In this document: piece after piece, positions 36,400-44,548 of the stretch
How positions within the stretch are numbered: the stretch's first letter is position 1
Layout of the letters: every line of letters begins with the position of its first letter
Assembly: GCA_913061235.1 (NCBI GenBank)
Contig: CAJXTB010000002.1
Location: 1 to 64,000 of the forward strand
DNA length: 64,000 nucleotides
Origin: an uncultured Pseudomonadota bacterium
Lineage (GTDB): Bacteria; Myxococcota_A; UBA796; GCA-2862545
Reading direction: 5' to 3'
Notes under the pieces: generated by a model
The model's database searches: none
What the model was told of the DNA's origin: nothing
Seen by the model: the letters and a program-made list of their open reading frames with translations, nothing else
Made by a program: the position numbers and the translations under genes

Positions 36400-37466
36400 G
36401 GAAAGTCTTCCGAGTCGAACAGGCCAGTCGAATCGGGCCTGTGCTCGGTAGGTGTGCGGGCCGTGTTGCTTGGATCAGCACGATGGCCGATTCGTGCAAC
36501 CACACTGGCTCGAAACTCGAATGGAACGAGCCACTGTTGCTGGGCGGTAAGCTCGTCAACCAGGGCAACGCCGCGCAGGTCGGCCGTACCGCCAACACGT
36601 AGACCGATTCGTCGGTCGCCTGGCGTGCGCAGCTCAATGTCAGCGGTCAACTGGGGAACGGTCACGGCGAGGAGCGGACGGTCGTTTTGATGGTACGCCT
36701 GACGGGTAGCGCCAATGCCGGCGTCGACCTGTAGCCACTCACCAATCTGGACCGCCCCTAGGATGTGGGCACCGGCTTCCCACATCTTGCGGTTGTGCCA
36801 CGGTCGCTTGTTGAAGCCGCTGAGCGACCGAGACGTAATGGCGGTGCCTGAGACTCCCATGGATAGGCGTCGGCCGGTGAGAATGGTGACCCCACCGGAC
36901 ATTCTAAGCGATGGATTGGTCTGGGGACGCAGGCCAACGCCAAGGCCAACCCACAGATGGGGAAGTGTCAGAGTGTGCTCTGGAGGCTGAAAGTCTGGAA
37001 GCACCGGCCGTGGTGGAGGGGCTGGAAGAGCCGGCAGGGGCTGGTGTGTTGTCGCAAGCGTGGGGCGTGACGAACCCATCTGCACCTGTGGTGGCGCAGC
37101 AAGGCGGACTGTGGGCGGCTGGGGCGCTTGCTCAACGGGAGCGGCCAAGTGGACGGGTGGAGGTGGTGCCAAGTGAACGGGAGGCGCGCTTGAACGCAGG
37201 TCTCGGCCAATCGCTCGTGCCATCACTGCGACATCGAGTCGCTCACCGGCAGACCGTGGCTCATTGACGCGAACACTACGAGGCGCCCCGCGACACTCGC
37301 AACGGAGTTCCCACTGCACACCGAGGTCTGTGATCTGAACGGCGGCGTCACCGCTGGCGACCCAATCAACGTCAGCGACGGTTGCCGCATCTTCCCACTC
37401 TGCGGCTGACACGCCGGTTGGCAGCGACACGGCAACACCGGCCGACGCCATAGGAGCGACGAGCAA
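36396..37466 (-). CDS. Exported Pro-rich protein with barrel-like C-terminus, first gene of sigma-factor unit
   Basis: A protein of 356 aa or slightly more, no recognised family. From the TTG at 37466 it begins with only part of a signal peptide (L-L-V-A-P-M-A-S-A-G). The frame stays open to a CTG at 37502, which would complete a hydrophobic signal, so a non-standard start is likely. Residues 1-90 are globular with a C-E-C pair, and about 90-165 is a Pro/Ala/Val-rich linker with P-P-V-H-L repeats. The C-terminal half is beta-rich with barrel-like strands. The stop overlaps the sigma factor ATG. A role as signal sensor or secretin-like partner is inferred from position only. Confidence 0.65.
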   Translation of the reverse strand: MLVAPMASAGVAVSLPTGVSAAEWEDAATVADVDWVASGDAAVQITDLGVQWELRCECRGAPRSVRVNEPRSAGERLDVAVMARAIGRDLRSSAPPVHLAPPPPVHLAAPVEQAPQPPTVRLAAPPQVQMGSSRPTLATTHQPLPALPAPPPRPVLPDFQPPEHTLTLPHLWVGLGVGLRPQTNPSLRMSGGVTILTGRRLSMGVSGTAITSRSLSGFNKRPWHNRKMWEAGAHILGAVQIGEWLQVDAGIGATRQAYHQNDRPLLAVTVPQLTADIELRTPGDRRIGLRVGGTADLRGVALVDELTAQQQWLVPFEFRASVVARIGHRADPSNTARTPTEHRPDSTGLFDSEDFP

Positions 37467-37618
37467 AGTCAGAACGCTGACGATGGTGGCGAAGGACGGC
37501 AGCGGTCAGTCCGGTGAGGGGAGGCAACTGGTGGGACGGTGTGTGCAACCGAGCATTCGGATCACTTCGTCACTGTAGTCTGAGATTGCCCGTTGAAAAA
37601 TCCCTTTTCCCGAAAATA

Positions 37619-37649
37619 CAACGGGCCCCGGCATTGCCGGAGCCCGTTG
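37619..37649 (-). terminator. Strong hairpin terminator after the leftward lipoprotein gene
   Basis: CAACGGGC and GCCCGTTG flank CCGGC/GCCGG with an ATT loop and one mismatch: a 13-bp stem. On the minus strand a T-rich stretch (TGTATTTTC) follows directly, 38 bases after the stop at 37687. It separates the lipoprotein pair from the sigma-factor unit. Confidence 0.8.
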
Positions 37650-37686
37650 GGTGGTTGCACCCCCGAGAGAGGTGTGACCGATTCGA

Positions 37687-38241
37687 CTAGCGAGGATTCA
37701 CGCCTGTGCTGACGCTGCCACCACCGGTGACGGTGCCATTGTCGCCGAAGTCAGCAACGATGTTGACTTCGATGTCGCCGGTGTCCGGGTTCTCGGAGAT
37801 GGAAATCGTGGCTTCTTCTGCTGGCTCGTCGGTCTCGGCGTTCCAGGTGTCTGGGCCCGAGCAACCAATGACTTCGCCTTCGACCGTTTCGCCATCGTCG
37901 CCGGGGCTGATGTCGCTGTTGAAGTTGGTGAGGGTCACGGTGCTGCCGGGAGCCAAGTTGCCTTGACCGAGCTCACCCTGAAGGTTGAGTCCGAGCATCG
38001 CCCAGCCGTAGGGGCCATCCACGTGCAGCTCCATGTACGACCAGTCAGGGCCGATCTGAGTAGACCCGAGAGCGAGCTCGTCGTCGAAGCCCTGAACCGT
38101 TGCAAAGTCACCGCGCAGGAAGCCGGTGGTGTTGCTGTCGCGGAATGCGAACTCGTCGCCGCCGTTGTTACGGTCAGGAGCGAAGTTGCCGACGTCGCAT
38201 GCAGCGAGGAAGGCGAGGGAGAGAAGAGCGATTCGGGTCAT
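37687..38241 (-). CDS. Lipoprotein of unknown function, paralogue A
   Basis: A 184-aa lipoprotein, lipobox L-A-A-C at residue 15. The mature part shares a core with the next upstream gene: G-W-A-M-L-x-L-N, G-x-L-G-Q-G, a C-x-G-P-D-x-W-N motif, and E-x-x-I-x-x-S-x-x-P-x-T-G. This reads as a single beta-sandwich domain of about 120 residues. ATG 38241 has TAGGAG at 6-7 nt spacing. A strong terminator follows. Function unknown. Confidence 0.78.
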   Translation of the reverse strand: MTRIALLSLAFLAACDVGNFAPDRNNGGDEFAFRDSNTTGFLRGDFATVQGFDDELALGSTQIGPDWSYMELHVDGPYGWAMLGLNLQGELGQGNLAPGSTVTLTNFNSDISPGDDGETVEGEVIGCSGPDTWNAETDEPAEEATISISENPDTGDIEVNIVADFGDNGTVTGGGSVSTGVNPR

Positions 38242-38315
38242 GGGAATCTCCTAGGTGGGTGGGCCATGCACTCAATGAGGTGTCAGCAAGGCCAAAAACG
38301 GATCAGATATGAGGA

Positions 38316-38924
38316 CTATTCGATTGCTGCGGATGCGACCATGTGGCTGCCATCGCTGAAGTCGGCTTCGATGCTGACGACGAGAGCGCCGGTCTGTGGG
38401 TGTTGGGACAGCCCAATTACGGCTTCGTCCGTGAACAGGTCATCATCAAAGTTCCACATGTCGGGTCCGGTGCAGCCTTGGGCACTGCCATCGACGACAT
38501 CTTCGTCATCTACTGGCTCGATGCTGAAGCCAGACAAGTAGACGGTTTCTCCGGGGCGAAGTCGACCTTGACCCAGCTGCCCGTTCACGTTCAAGCGGAG
38601 CATCGCCCAACCGTGTTCACCGAGAGTGTGAACGGTAATGGAGCTGCGGTCAGGCCCAATGCTGGCCTCGATCTCAGTTACGTCAGCAGCGAACTGCCCC
38701 ATGTCTCCGAAGTCACCGCGTAGTGTCGAGCGAAACTCTTGGACGACCTCATTGTCGTCATCTGGGGAATCCAGATCGTCGGCGCCTGGTAGGTCCCGCT
38801 GGTCGTCGGTGCGCTCGATGTCCGAGGGCGTCTCCTCTCCGAGGGCATCGCTGTTGCCAGAGTTCAGGGTCTGCTCTGTGCAGCCCACGATTAGCGGTAG
38901 GAGAATCAGGGAGAGGCGGGACAT
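38316..38924 (-). CDS. Lipoprotein of unknown function, paralogue B
   Basis: A 202-aa lipoprotein, lipobox I-V-G-C at residue 15, followed by an acidic linker (residues 20-60) not present in paralogue A. The C-terminal domain carries the same G-W-A-M-L, G-Q-L-G-Q-G, C-T-G-P-D-M-W-N and P-Q-T-G-A motifs as the 37687 gene, so the two arose by tandem duplication. ATG 38924 follows TGGAG at 5-6 nt. The genes are 74 bases apart and probably co-transcribed. Confidence 0.78.
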   Translation of the reverse strand: MSRLSLILLPLIVGCTEQTLNSGNSDALGEETPSDIERTDDQRDLPGADDLDSPDDDNEVVQEFRSTLRGDFGDMGQFAADVTEIEASIGPDRSSITVHTLGEHGWAMLRLNVNGQLGQGRLRPGETVYLSGFSIEPVDDEDVVDGSAQGCTGPDMWNFDDDLFTDEAVIGLSQHPQTGALVVSIEADFSDGSHMVASAAIE

Positions 38925-39032
38925 GGTGGCTCCAGTGCTGCGGTGTTTTCAGACCCTACAGCAGTCGCACACAAATCCTACAACCGAATGTCAAATTTCG
39001 CTGCTTCGCACCCAGTGAATGCGGAAGCTACT

Positions 39033-39059
39033 GCAACGCCGGCTTGATGCCGGCGTTGC
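39033..39059. terminator. 11-bp perfect hairpin downstream of the DksA/TraR gene
   Basis: GCAACGCCGGC and GCCGGCGTTGC form a perfect 11-bp stem with a TTGAT loop, 8 bases beyond the leftward stop at 39067. Weak T content on either side, but position suits a terminator of the leftward gene. Confidence 0.6.
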
Positions 39060-39066
39060 ATCAATC

Positions 39067-39450
39067 TTAGAAGACTTGCGCCCGCCGTTCTAGTTGTTCG
39101 GCCTCGGTCTTGCAGTCGATGCACTGCGCTGCAACGGGACGGGCCATCAAACGCCCATAGGTAATTGGCTCGCCACAGGACTCGCAGACACCGTACTCGC
39201 CGTCTTGCATCCGCTGAAGCGCATGCTTGACCTTGCCGATGAGACGCCGTTCCCGGTCTGCTAATCGCAGGGTGAAGTCGCGGTTCGACTCGGTGACCGC
39301 CACATCGAGTGGGTCGGACTCGGCTTCGCGCGTCTCGGTCAGGGTGTTGACGTTTTCACGTGTGTTTTCCAACATGCTGGCCAATTGCTCGTCCAGCAGT
39401 GCTTTGAGAGTGTCGACTTCTTCGTCACTCAGGTATTCGTCTTTCGCCAT
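39067..39450 (-). CDS. DksA/TraR family zinc-finger transcription regulator
   Basis: A 127-aa DksA-like protein that would bind the RNA polymerase secondary channel. A coiled-coil N-terminal half (residues 1 to about 85) is followed by the C-x-x-C...C-x-x-C zinc finger (C-E-S-C-G and C-I-D-C). The coiled-coil tip reads E-S-N-R-D rather than the D-x-x-D-x-A of canonical DksA, so it belongs to the broader TraR/DksA family. ATG 39450 has GGAGG at 6-nt spacing; the frame reaches 39486. Divergent from the DprE2-like gene. Confidence 0.88.
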   Translation of the reverse strand: MAKDEYLSDEEVDTLKALLDEQLASMLENTRENVNTLTETREAESDPLDVAVTESNRDFTLRLADRERRLIGKVKHALQRMQDGEYGVCESCGEPITYGRLMARPVAAQCIDCKTEAEQLERRAQVF

Positions 39451-39593
39451 CGCTGACCTCCAAACGGTGCGGCGGGAACCTAGCACCTGAACGGGTTCGT
39501 GGGCGCGCCGGGACTTGTCATCCCGTGTGTACGGCAGACTTGTCGGGTGCGGACGGTGCGTCCAGTGGCTACATCCGCGGCGCGGAGGTGGCA

Positions 39594-40334
39594 GTGCTTA
39601 AACGTGCGCTCGTTGTTGGAGCCAGTAGTGGAATGGGGGCGGAGCTTGTTCGACGCCTCGCCGCCGATGGGCATGTTGTCGCTGCCGTTGCACGTCGTGC
39701 AGATCGTCTAGAGGAGCTGGCGGAAGAGGTGAACACCAACGGGACTCGCCGCGTCATCCCGGTGGTGCACGACGTCACGGACACAGCATCGGTTGAGGCC
39801 CTGTTCGACCGGGTTGTGCGAGACCTTGATGGCCTCGATCTGGTCATCTACTGTGCCGGTGTCATGCCGCGAATCGGTATTGACGAGTACCCAACCGCGC
39901 TCGACCGGCAGGTCATAGAAGTCAACGTGATCGGTGCGATGGCCTGGCTGAACCCGGCGGCTGAACGCATGGCACACCTGGGCGGCGGAACCTTGGTCGG
40001 TATTGGCTCGGTGGCCGGTGACCGCGGTCGAGTTGGGAGTCCGGCATACTGCGCGTCGAAAGCGGCGCTAGAGACCTACATGGAGGCACTGCGCAACCGG
40101 CTGGCCCCACAGGGTGTGCATGTACTCACAATCAAGCCGGGTCCGGTTCGCACGCCCATGACCGATGGTCTCGACAAGCTTCCTATGGTCATTGACGTAA
40201 GCGTTGCGGTCGACCAGATCTTGTCGGCAATCGCTAAGCAAAAGAACGTCGCCTATGTGCCGAGACGCTGGGGTCTCATCATGGCTGTCATTCGCGCGAT
40301 TCCTTCGTCCATCTTCCAGCGTTTGGGGATCTAA
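39594..40334 (+). CDS. Short-chain dehydrogenase, DprE2-like
   Basis: A 246-aa NAD(P)-dependent SDR. The N-terminal cofactor loop is G-A-S-S-G-M-G, the catalytic Ser lies in I-G-S-V-A-G, and the Y-x-x-x-K pair in Y-C-A-S-K. A hydrophobic C-terminal tail may touch the membrane. It overlaps (TAATG) an oxidase related to DprE1, and the pair recalls the mycobacterial DprE2/DprE1 epimerase that converts decaprenylphosphoryl ribose to arabinose. GTG 39594 has GGAG at 6-nt spacing; the frame reaches 39525 upstream. The pentose substrate is inferred. Confidence 0.8.
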   Translation: MLKRALVVGASSGMGAELVRRLAADGHVVAAVARRADRLEELAEEVNTNGTRRVIPVVHDVTDTASVEALFDRVVRDLDGLDLVIYCAGVMPRIGIDEYPTALDRQVIEVNVIGAMAWLNPAAERMAHLGGGTLVGIGSVAGDRGRVGSPAYCASKAALETYMEALRNRLAPQGVHVLTIKPGPVRTPMTDGLDKLPMVIDVSVAVDQILSAIAKQKNVAYVPRRWGLIMAVIRAIPSSIFQRLGI

Positions 40335-41890
40335 TGAGCGAATGGCTGAGCCCAATGACGGAAGATGCACCCGAGCCGACCGAAGGGCGAGAGGGCTGGG
40401 GAATGGCCAGTCGCGCACTGTGCGATGTCCGCTACCCGCGGTCCGAGGATGACGTCCGAGCGGCTCTCGACCACGCCCGCGCTACCGGTCTGACAGTGCT
40501 TCCTTGGGGCAATGGGCGTTCCTACGGAGATGCGGCACTCAACGAGAGTAACGTCCTGTTGGACACGTCTCGTATGACCCAGATTGTCGACTGGGATCCC
40601 GAGCACGGCGTGGTCACGTGTCAGCCAGGTGTGACCCTGGAGAAGCTGTGGAAGCACATCCTGCGCGATGGGTGGTGGCCACCAGTCGTGTCTGGGACCA
40701 TGTTTTCGACCATCGGAGGGCTGGTCGCGGCGAACGCCCACGGCAAGAACAACCGCATGCACGGCCCCATAGGTGACCATGTGATCGGCTTTACGTTGGT
40801 CACGGGGGCTGGAGAGACCCGGCAGGTCACGAAGGAGAACGACCCTGACCTGTTCCATGCGGCCATCGGAGGCATGGGCTGGCTTGGTGTGTTTACGTCT
40901 GTGACGCTGCAGATGAAGCGGGTCTACTCGGGTCAGCTGGAGGTCTTGCCGCTGTGCGAGCCCAACCTGCAGGCCATGTTCGATGCCTTTGAACGCTGCC
41001 AGTCCGAGAGCTGGGACTACGTTGTTGGCTGGATCGACGGCTTCCCAACCGGTAGAAAGATGGGGCGCGGCCAGATCCATGCCGCCCGGTACTTGAAGGA
41101 GCACGAAGACCCCGATGGACGGTCGTCCATGGTGTTGGAGAAGCAGGAGCTACCGACGCGAATCTTCGGCGTCATCCCGAAGAGCTTGCTGTGGCGCTTG
41201 GTCAAGCCATTTGCGAATCGCTTGGGCATGCGTCTGATCAACTGGAGCCGCTTCACCATGATGAGGCTTCGCGGTGATGGCCATCGTCACAGGCAGGAGC
41301 ATGCTCGGTTCAACTTCCTGCTCGACTCCATTCCGCGGTGGCAGTGGATCTACAAGCCGACCGGTCTGATTCAGTACCAGTTCTTTTTGCCGAAAGACAC
41401 CGCACAACGCGTCTTCACACGCGCGCTGGCCATGAGTCAGTCCGAGCATCTTGAGCCGTGGCTGGTGGTGATGAAACGGCACCGAGATGACGACTTCTGG
41501 TTGTCCCATGGACTAGACGGGTACAGCTTTGCCTGCGATTTCCCGGTGCTGCCTGGACGTCGCGGAGACCTGTGGCGGCTGACTCAGCGGTTCAATGAGA
41601 TGGTTGCGGATGCCGGTGGCCGTTTTTACTTCGTCAAAGACAGTGTTGTAGACGCGGCTAGCGCCAGACGGGCGTGGGATGCAGAGGTTCTCGACCGCTT
41701 CTTCGCGCTTAAGCATGAGCTAGACCCAGATTCCTTGCTTCAGAGCAACTTGCTGCGGCGCGTGTTTCCAGACAGACTGGCTCCACGGGCGGACAGTGTA
41801 GAGATGACTGAGAACGGCATGGACGTGCCGCTGCCGAGTCCGCTGGACATTGTGGAAGAGGGTGCACCGCCGGTCAAGGAAGTCGAGTAG
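40334..41890 (+). CDS. FAD-binding oxidase, DprE1-like
   Basis: A 518-aa VAO-type FAD oxidase. The FAD-binding part has G-N-G-R-S-Y-G-D-A-A-L-N and S-T-I-G-G-L-V-A-A-N-A-H-G-K-N, closely resembling DprE1, with the C-terminal V-K-D-S keeping the catalytic Lys. At the position of the DprE1 Cys attacked by benzothiazinones (G-W-N-I-C-V-D-F-P) this protein has G-Y-S-F-A-C-D-F-P, that is Ala with Cys one place later. Coupled to the SDR upstream by TAATG. A polyprenyl-phosphate pentose or similar sugar lipid is the likely substrate, by family only. Confidence 0.82.
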   Translation: MSEWLSPMTEDAPEPTEGREGWGMASRALCDVRYPRSEDDVRAALDHARATGLTVLPWGNGRSYGDAALNESNVLLDTSRMTQIVDWDPEHGVVTCQPGVTLEKLWKHILRDGWWPPVVSGTMFSTIGGLVAANAHGKNNRMHGPIGDHVIGFTLVTGAGETRQVTKENDPDLFHAAIGGMGWLGVFTSVTLQMKRVYSGQLEVLPLCEPNLQAMFDAFERCQSESWDYVVGWIDGFPTGRKMGRGQIHAARYLKEHEDPDGRSSMVLEKQELPTRIFGVIPKSLLWRLVKPFANRLGMRLINWSRFTMMRLRGDGHRHRQEHARFNFLLDSIPRWQWIYKPTGLIQYQFFLPKDTAQRVFTRALAMSQSEHLEPWLVVMKRHRDDDFWLSHGLDGYSFACDFPVLPGRRGDLWRLTQRFNEMVADAGGRFYFVKDSVVDAASARRAWDAEVLDRFFALKHELDPDSLLQSNLLRRVFPDRLAPRADSVEMTENGMDVPLPSPLDIVEEGAPPVKEVE

Positions 41891-41938
41891 AGACGTTTGG
41901 CCGCTGACTCGCTACAGTAGGCAACTTCGGAGTCCGTG

Positions 41939-43720
41939 ATGCGCGCTGTACTGCCCCTGATGCTGCTCTTGTCCTCGTGTGTGGATCCCACTCCGTACAC
42001 CGAGACACCACAAGCGACCTCGCATGTCGATGACTGGCGGGATGAGGTGGTCTACCAACTGCTCGTGGATCGGTTCGCGAACGGGGACATCAACAACGAC
42101 TACAACGTGACCACGAATCCGGAGTCGCTCGCTCGCTACATGGGTGGCGACTACCAAGGGGTCATCGACAAAGTCGGCTACTTGGAAGAGCTCGGCATTA
42201 CGACTGTCTGGGTCAGCCCAATCGTCGTCAACGTTGAGGTCGACGCCGGGGTGAGTAGCTACCATGGCTACTGGACCCAGGACTTTAAGGGCGTAAACCC
42301 TCACTTTGGCGACATGGCCAAGTTTCGTGAGATGGTCGACGTTCTTCATGAGCATGACATCAAGGTTGTGCTGGATATCGTCGCAAACCACGTAGGCCAG
42401 CTGTTCTACTACGACATCAACCGCAACGGACAGCCGGACAGCACGGTCTTTGGTGCGGGCGGCGGCTCACCAGATGACTTCTGGACCGACCCGATTGAAA
42501 TCGTCAGTGAGTGGGACCCTGCGTACGACGGCCGCGGCATTCAAGGCGAGACAAGCCTGGGCGAGTCCGGAGCATCGCCCCTCGGCTGGGTGTACATGCC
42601 CGAGATCAATCGCGTTCCGCCGCGTCCTGCCGAGTTCCACAACATTGATTGGTACAACCGTCGTGGCCGAGTGACGGACTGGAATGTCACTGAGCAAGTC
42701 GTCAAAGGCGACTTCCCTGGTGGACTCAAGGACCTCGACACCAGCAATCCTGAGGTCGTTGCCGCACTCATTGACGTGTTTGGCTACTGGATTCGCGAGA
42801 CGAACATCGATGGCTTCCGCATCGACACCATCAAGCATGTGGAACACAGCTTCTGGCAGCAGTTCAACCCGGCCATGCGCGACGTTGCCGCCGAGATTGG
42901 CAAAGAGAACTTCCTGCAGTTCGGGGAAGCCTTTGACGGCGACGACGCCCTGCTCGGTTCCTACACATTCGACGAAGAGCTCGACAGCGTCTTCTACTTC
43001 AGCCAGAAGTTCCGCGTGTTCGACGACATCTTCAAGCGCGGCCAACCGACGGTGGGCGTGGAAGACCTGTTGGCACTGCGGAGCGTCAACTACGCCGGCG
43101 TTCCACATCCCGGTGGCATTGGCCTCGCTCCACAGGATGTGCTGATCAACTTCATCGATAACCACGACATTCCGCGCTTTCTGTACCAGGAAGAGTCGGA
43201 TGAGCGGCTGCGTGCAGCACTGGTCTACCTGCTGACCGAAGACGGCATTCCGTGTCTGTACTATGGCACCGAACAGGGCTTCGATGGCGGCAACGACCCG
43301 TCAAACCGCGAGCCGCTGTGGGAGACTCAGTTTGCGACGGATGGGGAGTTGTTCCAACACATCGCCCAGCTGATTCGCGTGCGAAAGAGCTACCCGGCGT
43401 TGACGCGTGGCAGCATGGAGCTGCGCTGGGCGACGGACCGAACGGGCGACGAAGAAGACGCCGATATTCTCGCGTTTGAGCGGGTGTACGACGGCGAACG
43501 CGCACTGGTTGTCATTCACACGGATGCCGGCTCATCGCACACCAGTTTTCAGGGCAACGACATGCCCGTTGACTTTGCGAATGGAACGGTCCTCGCCCCA
43601 GCATTCCCCGTGGGCGACCCCCGACGATTTACCGTGAGCAATGGCACGATTCGTGTGGAGGCCGGCGCGTTCGAGGGCCTAGTCTTGGTGCCGGAGAATG
43701 AGCTCATCGCCGCCGAATAG
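41939..43720 (+). CDS. Alpha-amylase family (GH13) lipoprotein
   Basis: A 593-aa glycoside hydrolase family 13 enzyme, outer-membrane or periplasmic, anchored by a lipobox (L-S-S-C). The four GH13 regions are visible: D-I-V-A-N-H-V, G-F-R-I-D-T-I-K-H (nucleophile Asp), F-G-E-A-F (acid/base Glu) and F-I-D-N-H-D (transition-state Asp). A C-terminal beta domain ends the protein. Substrates are alpha-glucans or related oligosaccharides. ATG 41939 has GGAG at 6-nt spacing, preferred over GTG 41936. A hairpin terminator lies at the 3' end. Confidence 0.92.
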   Translation: MRAVLPLMLLLSSCVDPTPYTETPQATSHVDDWRDEVVYQLLVDRFANGDINNDYNVTTNPESLARYMGGDYQGVIDKVGYLEELGITTVWVSPIVVNVEVDAGVSSYHGYWTQDFKGVNPHFGDMAKFREMVDVLHEHDIKVVLDIVANHVGQLFYYDINRNGQPDSTVFGAGGGSPDDFWTDPIEIVSEWDPAYDGRGIQGETSLGESGASPLGWVYMPEINRVPPRPAEFHNIDWYNRRGRVTDWNVTEQVVKGDFPGGLKDLDTSNPEVVAALIDVFGYWIRETNIDGFRIDTIKHVEHSFWQQFNPAMRDVAAEIGKENFLQFGEAFDGDDALLGSYTFDEELDSVFYFSQKFRVFDDIFKRGQPTVGVEDLLALRSVNYAGVPHPGGIGLAPQDVLINFIDNHDIPRFLYQEESDERLRAALVYLLTEDGIPCLYYGTEQGFDGGNDPSNREPLWETQFATDGELFQHIAQLIRVRKSYPALTRGSMELRWATDRTGDEEDADILAFERVYDGERALVVIHTDAGSSHTSFQGNDMPVDFANGTVLAPAFPVGDPRRFTVSNGTIRVEAGAFEGLVLVPENELIAAE

Positions 43721-43726
43721 GGACGA

Positions 43727-43748
43727 CGTCCCCGCTCAATCGGGGACG
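43727..43748. terminator. Bidirectional hairpin between convergent genes
   Basis: CGTCCCCG and CGGGGACG make a perfect 8-bp stem with a CTCAAT loop between the amylase stop (43718-43720) and the convergent peptidase stop (43736-43738, within the loop). It could end transcription from both sides; no T-run. Confidence 0.6.
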
Positions 43749-44422
43749 GTTGCAAACCCGCGCCACATCTGGCCGGCGAGGTACGGGGTTCCGGCGCGGT
43801 CGGATGACCGTCTGCGCCGCAGGTAGTCATTGAGAACCGAGCCATCTGCCGCTTGGTGGTCGTTCGGTTGGTGCAGATTGAACGTCAGCTCGCTGCGCCC
43901 GGCACTCGTACCGGCGTGGGCCAGGGTGATGGTGCCGTCTTCGTCTACGTCGATGACAACGCCAATGTGGGTCAAGTCGTCGTTGTTACGTCCGTCGCGG
44001 TTGCGGTCGTAAGTGTTGTCGAAGAACGCAAAATCCCCAATGTTTGGTACCTTTCGATGGTGTGTGGTGCCGTCTTCGTCCATGTCTTGCCATAGCGATG
44101 CTGTGTTCCCGTTCATGGCCCGGCCTGTTCGGTTGACGGCTGCGAGCACGAATCCGCTGCAGTCGTCACGGTAGCCATCGAGGGAGTGGTTCAAGTAGTG
44201 CCGGGCGGCTTGGGCGATGTCATGCCCAGTGGCCGACTGTCGACGGGGTGCGCGAGACCTTGGGGTACTGACCCCCTCAGCGACCGGTTCGGTTGCGCGC
44301 GACGGCGCGACCACGCGTTGGGCTGGGGCTGCGGTTCGGCCCAGAGTTCTTAGCGGGCCGGGCATACCGGAACGTCCGGCGCAGCCGGTGGTGAGCAGGG
44401 CAATAAGAAGGAGGTGTCGCAT
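43736..44422 (-). CDS. Lipoprotein with NlpC/P60-like (CHAP-type) cysteine peptidase domain
   Basis: A 228-aa lipoprotein (lipobox T-T-G-C) with a basic Pro/Arg linker (residues 15-65). The C-terminal domain has the Cys motif D-D-C-S-G-F-V-L-A-A-V and the later His in T-H-I-G-V-V-I-D-V-D and L-A-H-A-G, the catalytic pair of NlpC/P60-like peptidoglycan peptidases. It would trim cell-wall peptides in the periplasm. ATG 44422 lacks an obvious ribosome site. Convergent with the amylase gene. Confidence 0.8.
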   Translation of the reverse strand: MRHLLLIALLTTGCAGRSGMPGPLRTLGRTAAPAQRVVAPSRATEPVAEGVSTPRSRAPRRQSATGHDIAQAARHYLNHSLDGYRDDCSGFVLAAVNRTGRAMNGNTASLWQDMDEDGTTHHRKVPNIGDFAFFDNTYDRNRDGRNNDDLTHIGVVIDVDEDGTITLAHAGTSAGRSELTFNLHQPNDHQAADGSVLNDYLRRRRSSDRAGTPYLAGQMWRGFATVPD

Positions 44423-44548
44423 GGCTGTGGGGGAGGTGGGGAGGGGAAACTTGGAGGGAGAACACTCGGAGGGGCTGGCAGATTGCTATGTTAGGCCGAA
44501 CGGGCGTCAAGTGCTGCCCAAATTGCCGCTCAGCCGAAGGTGTTCCGT

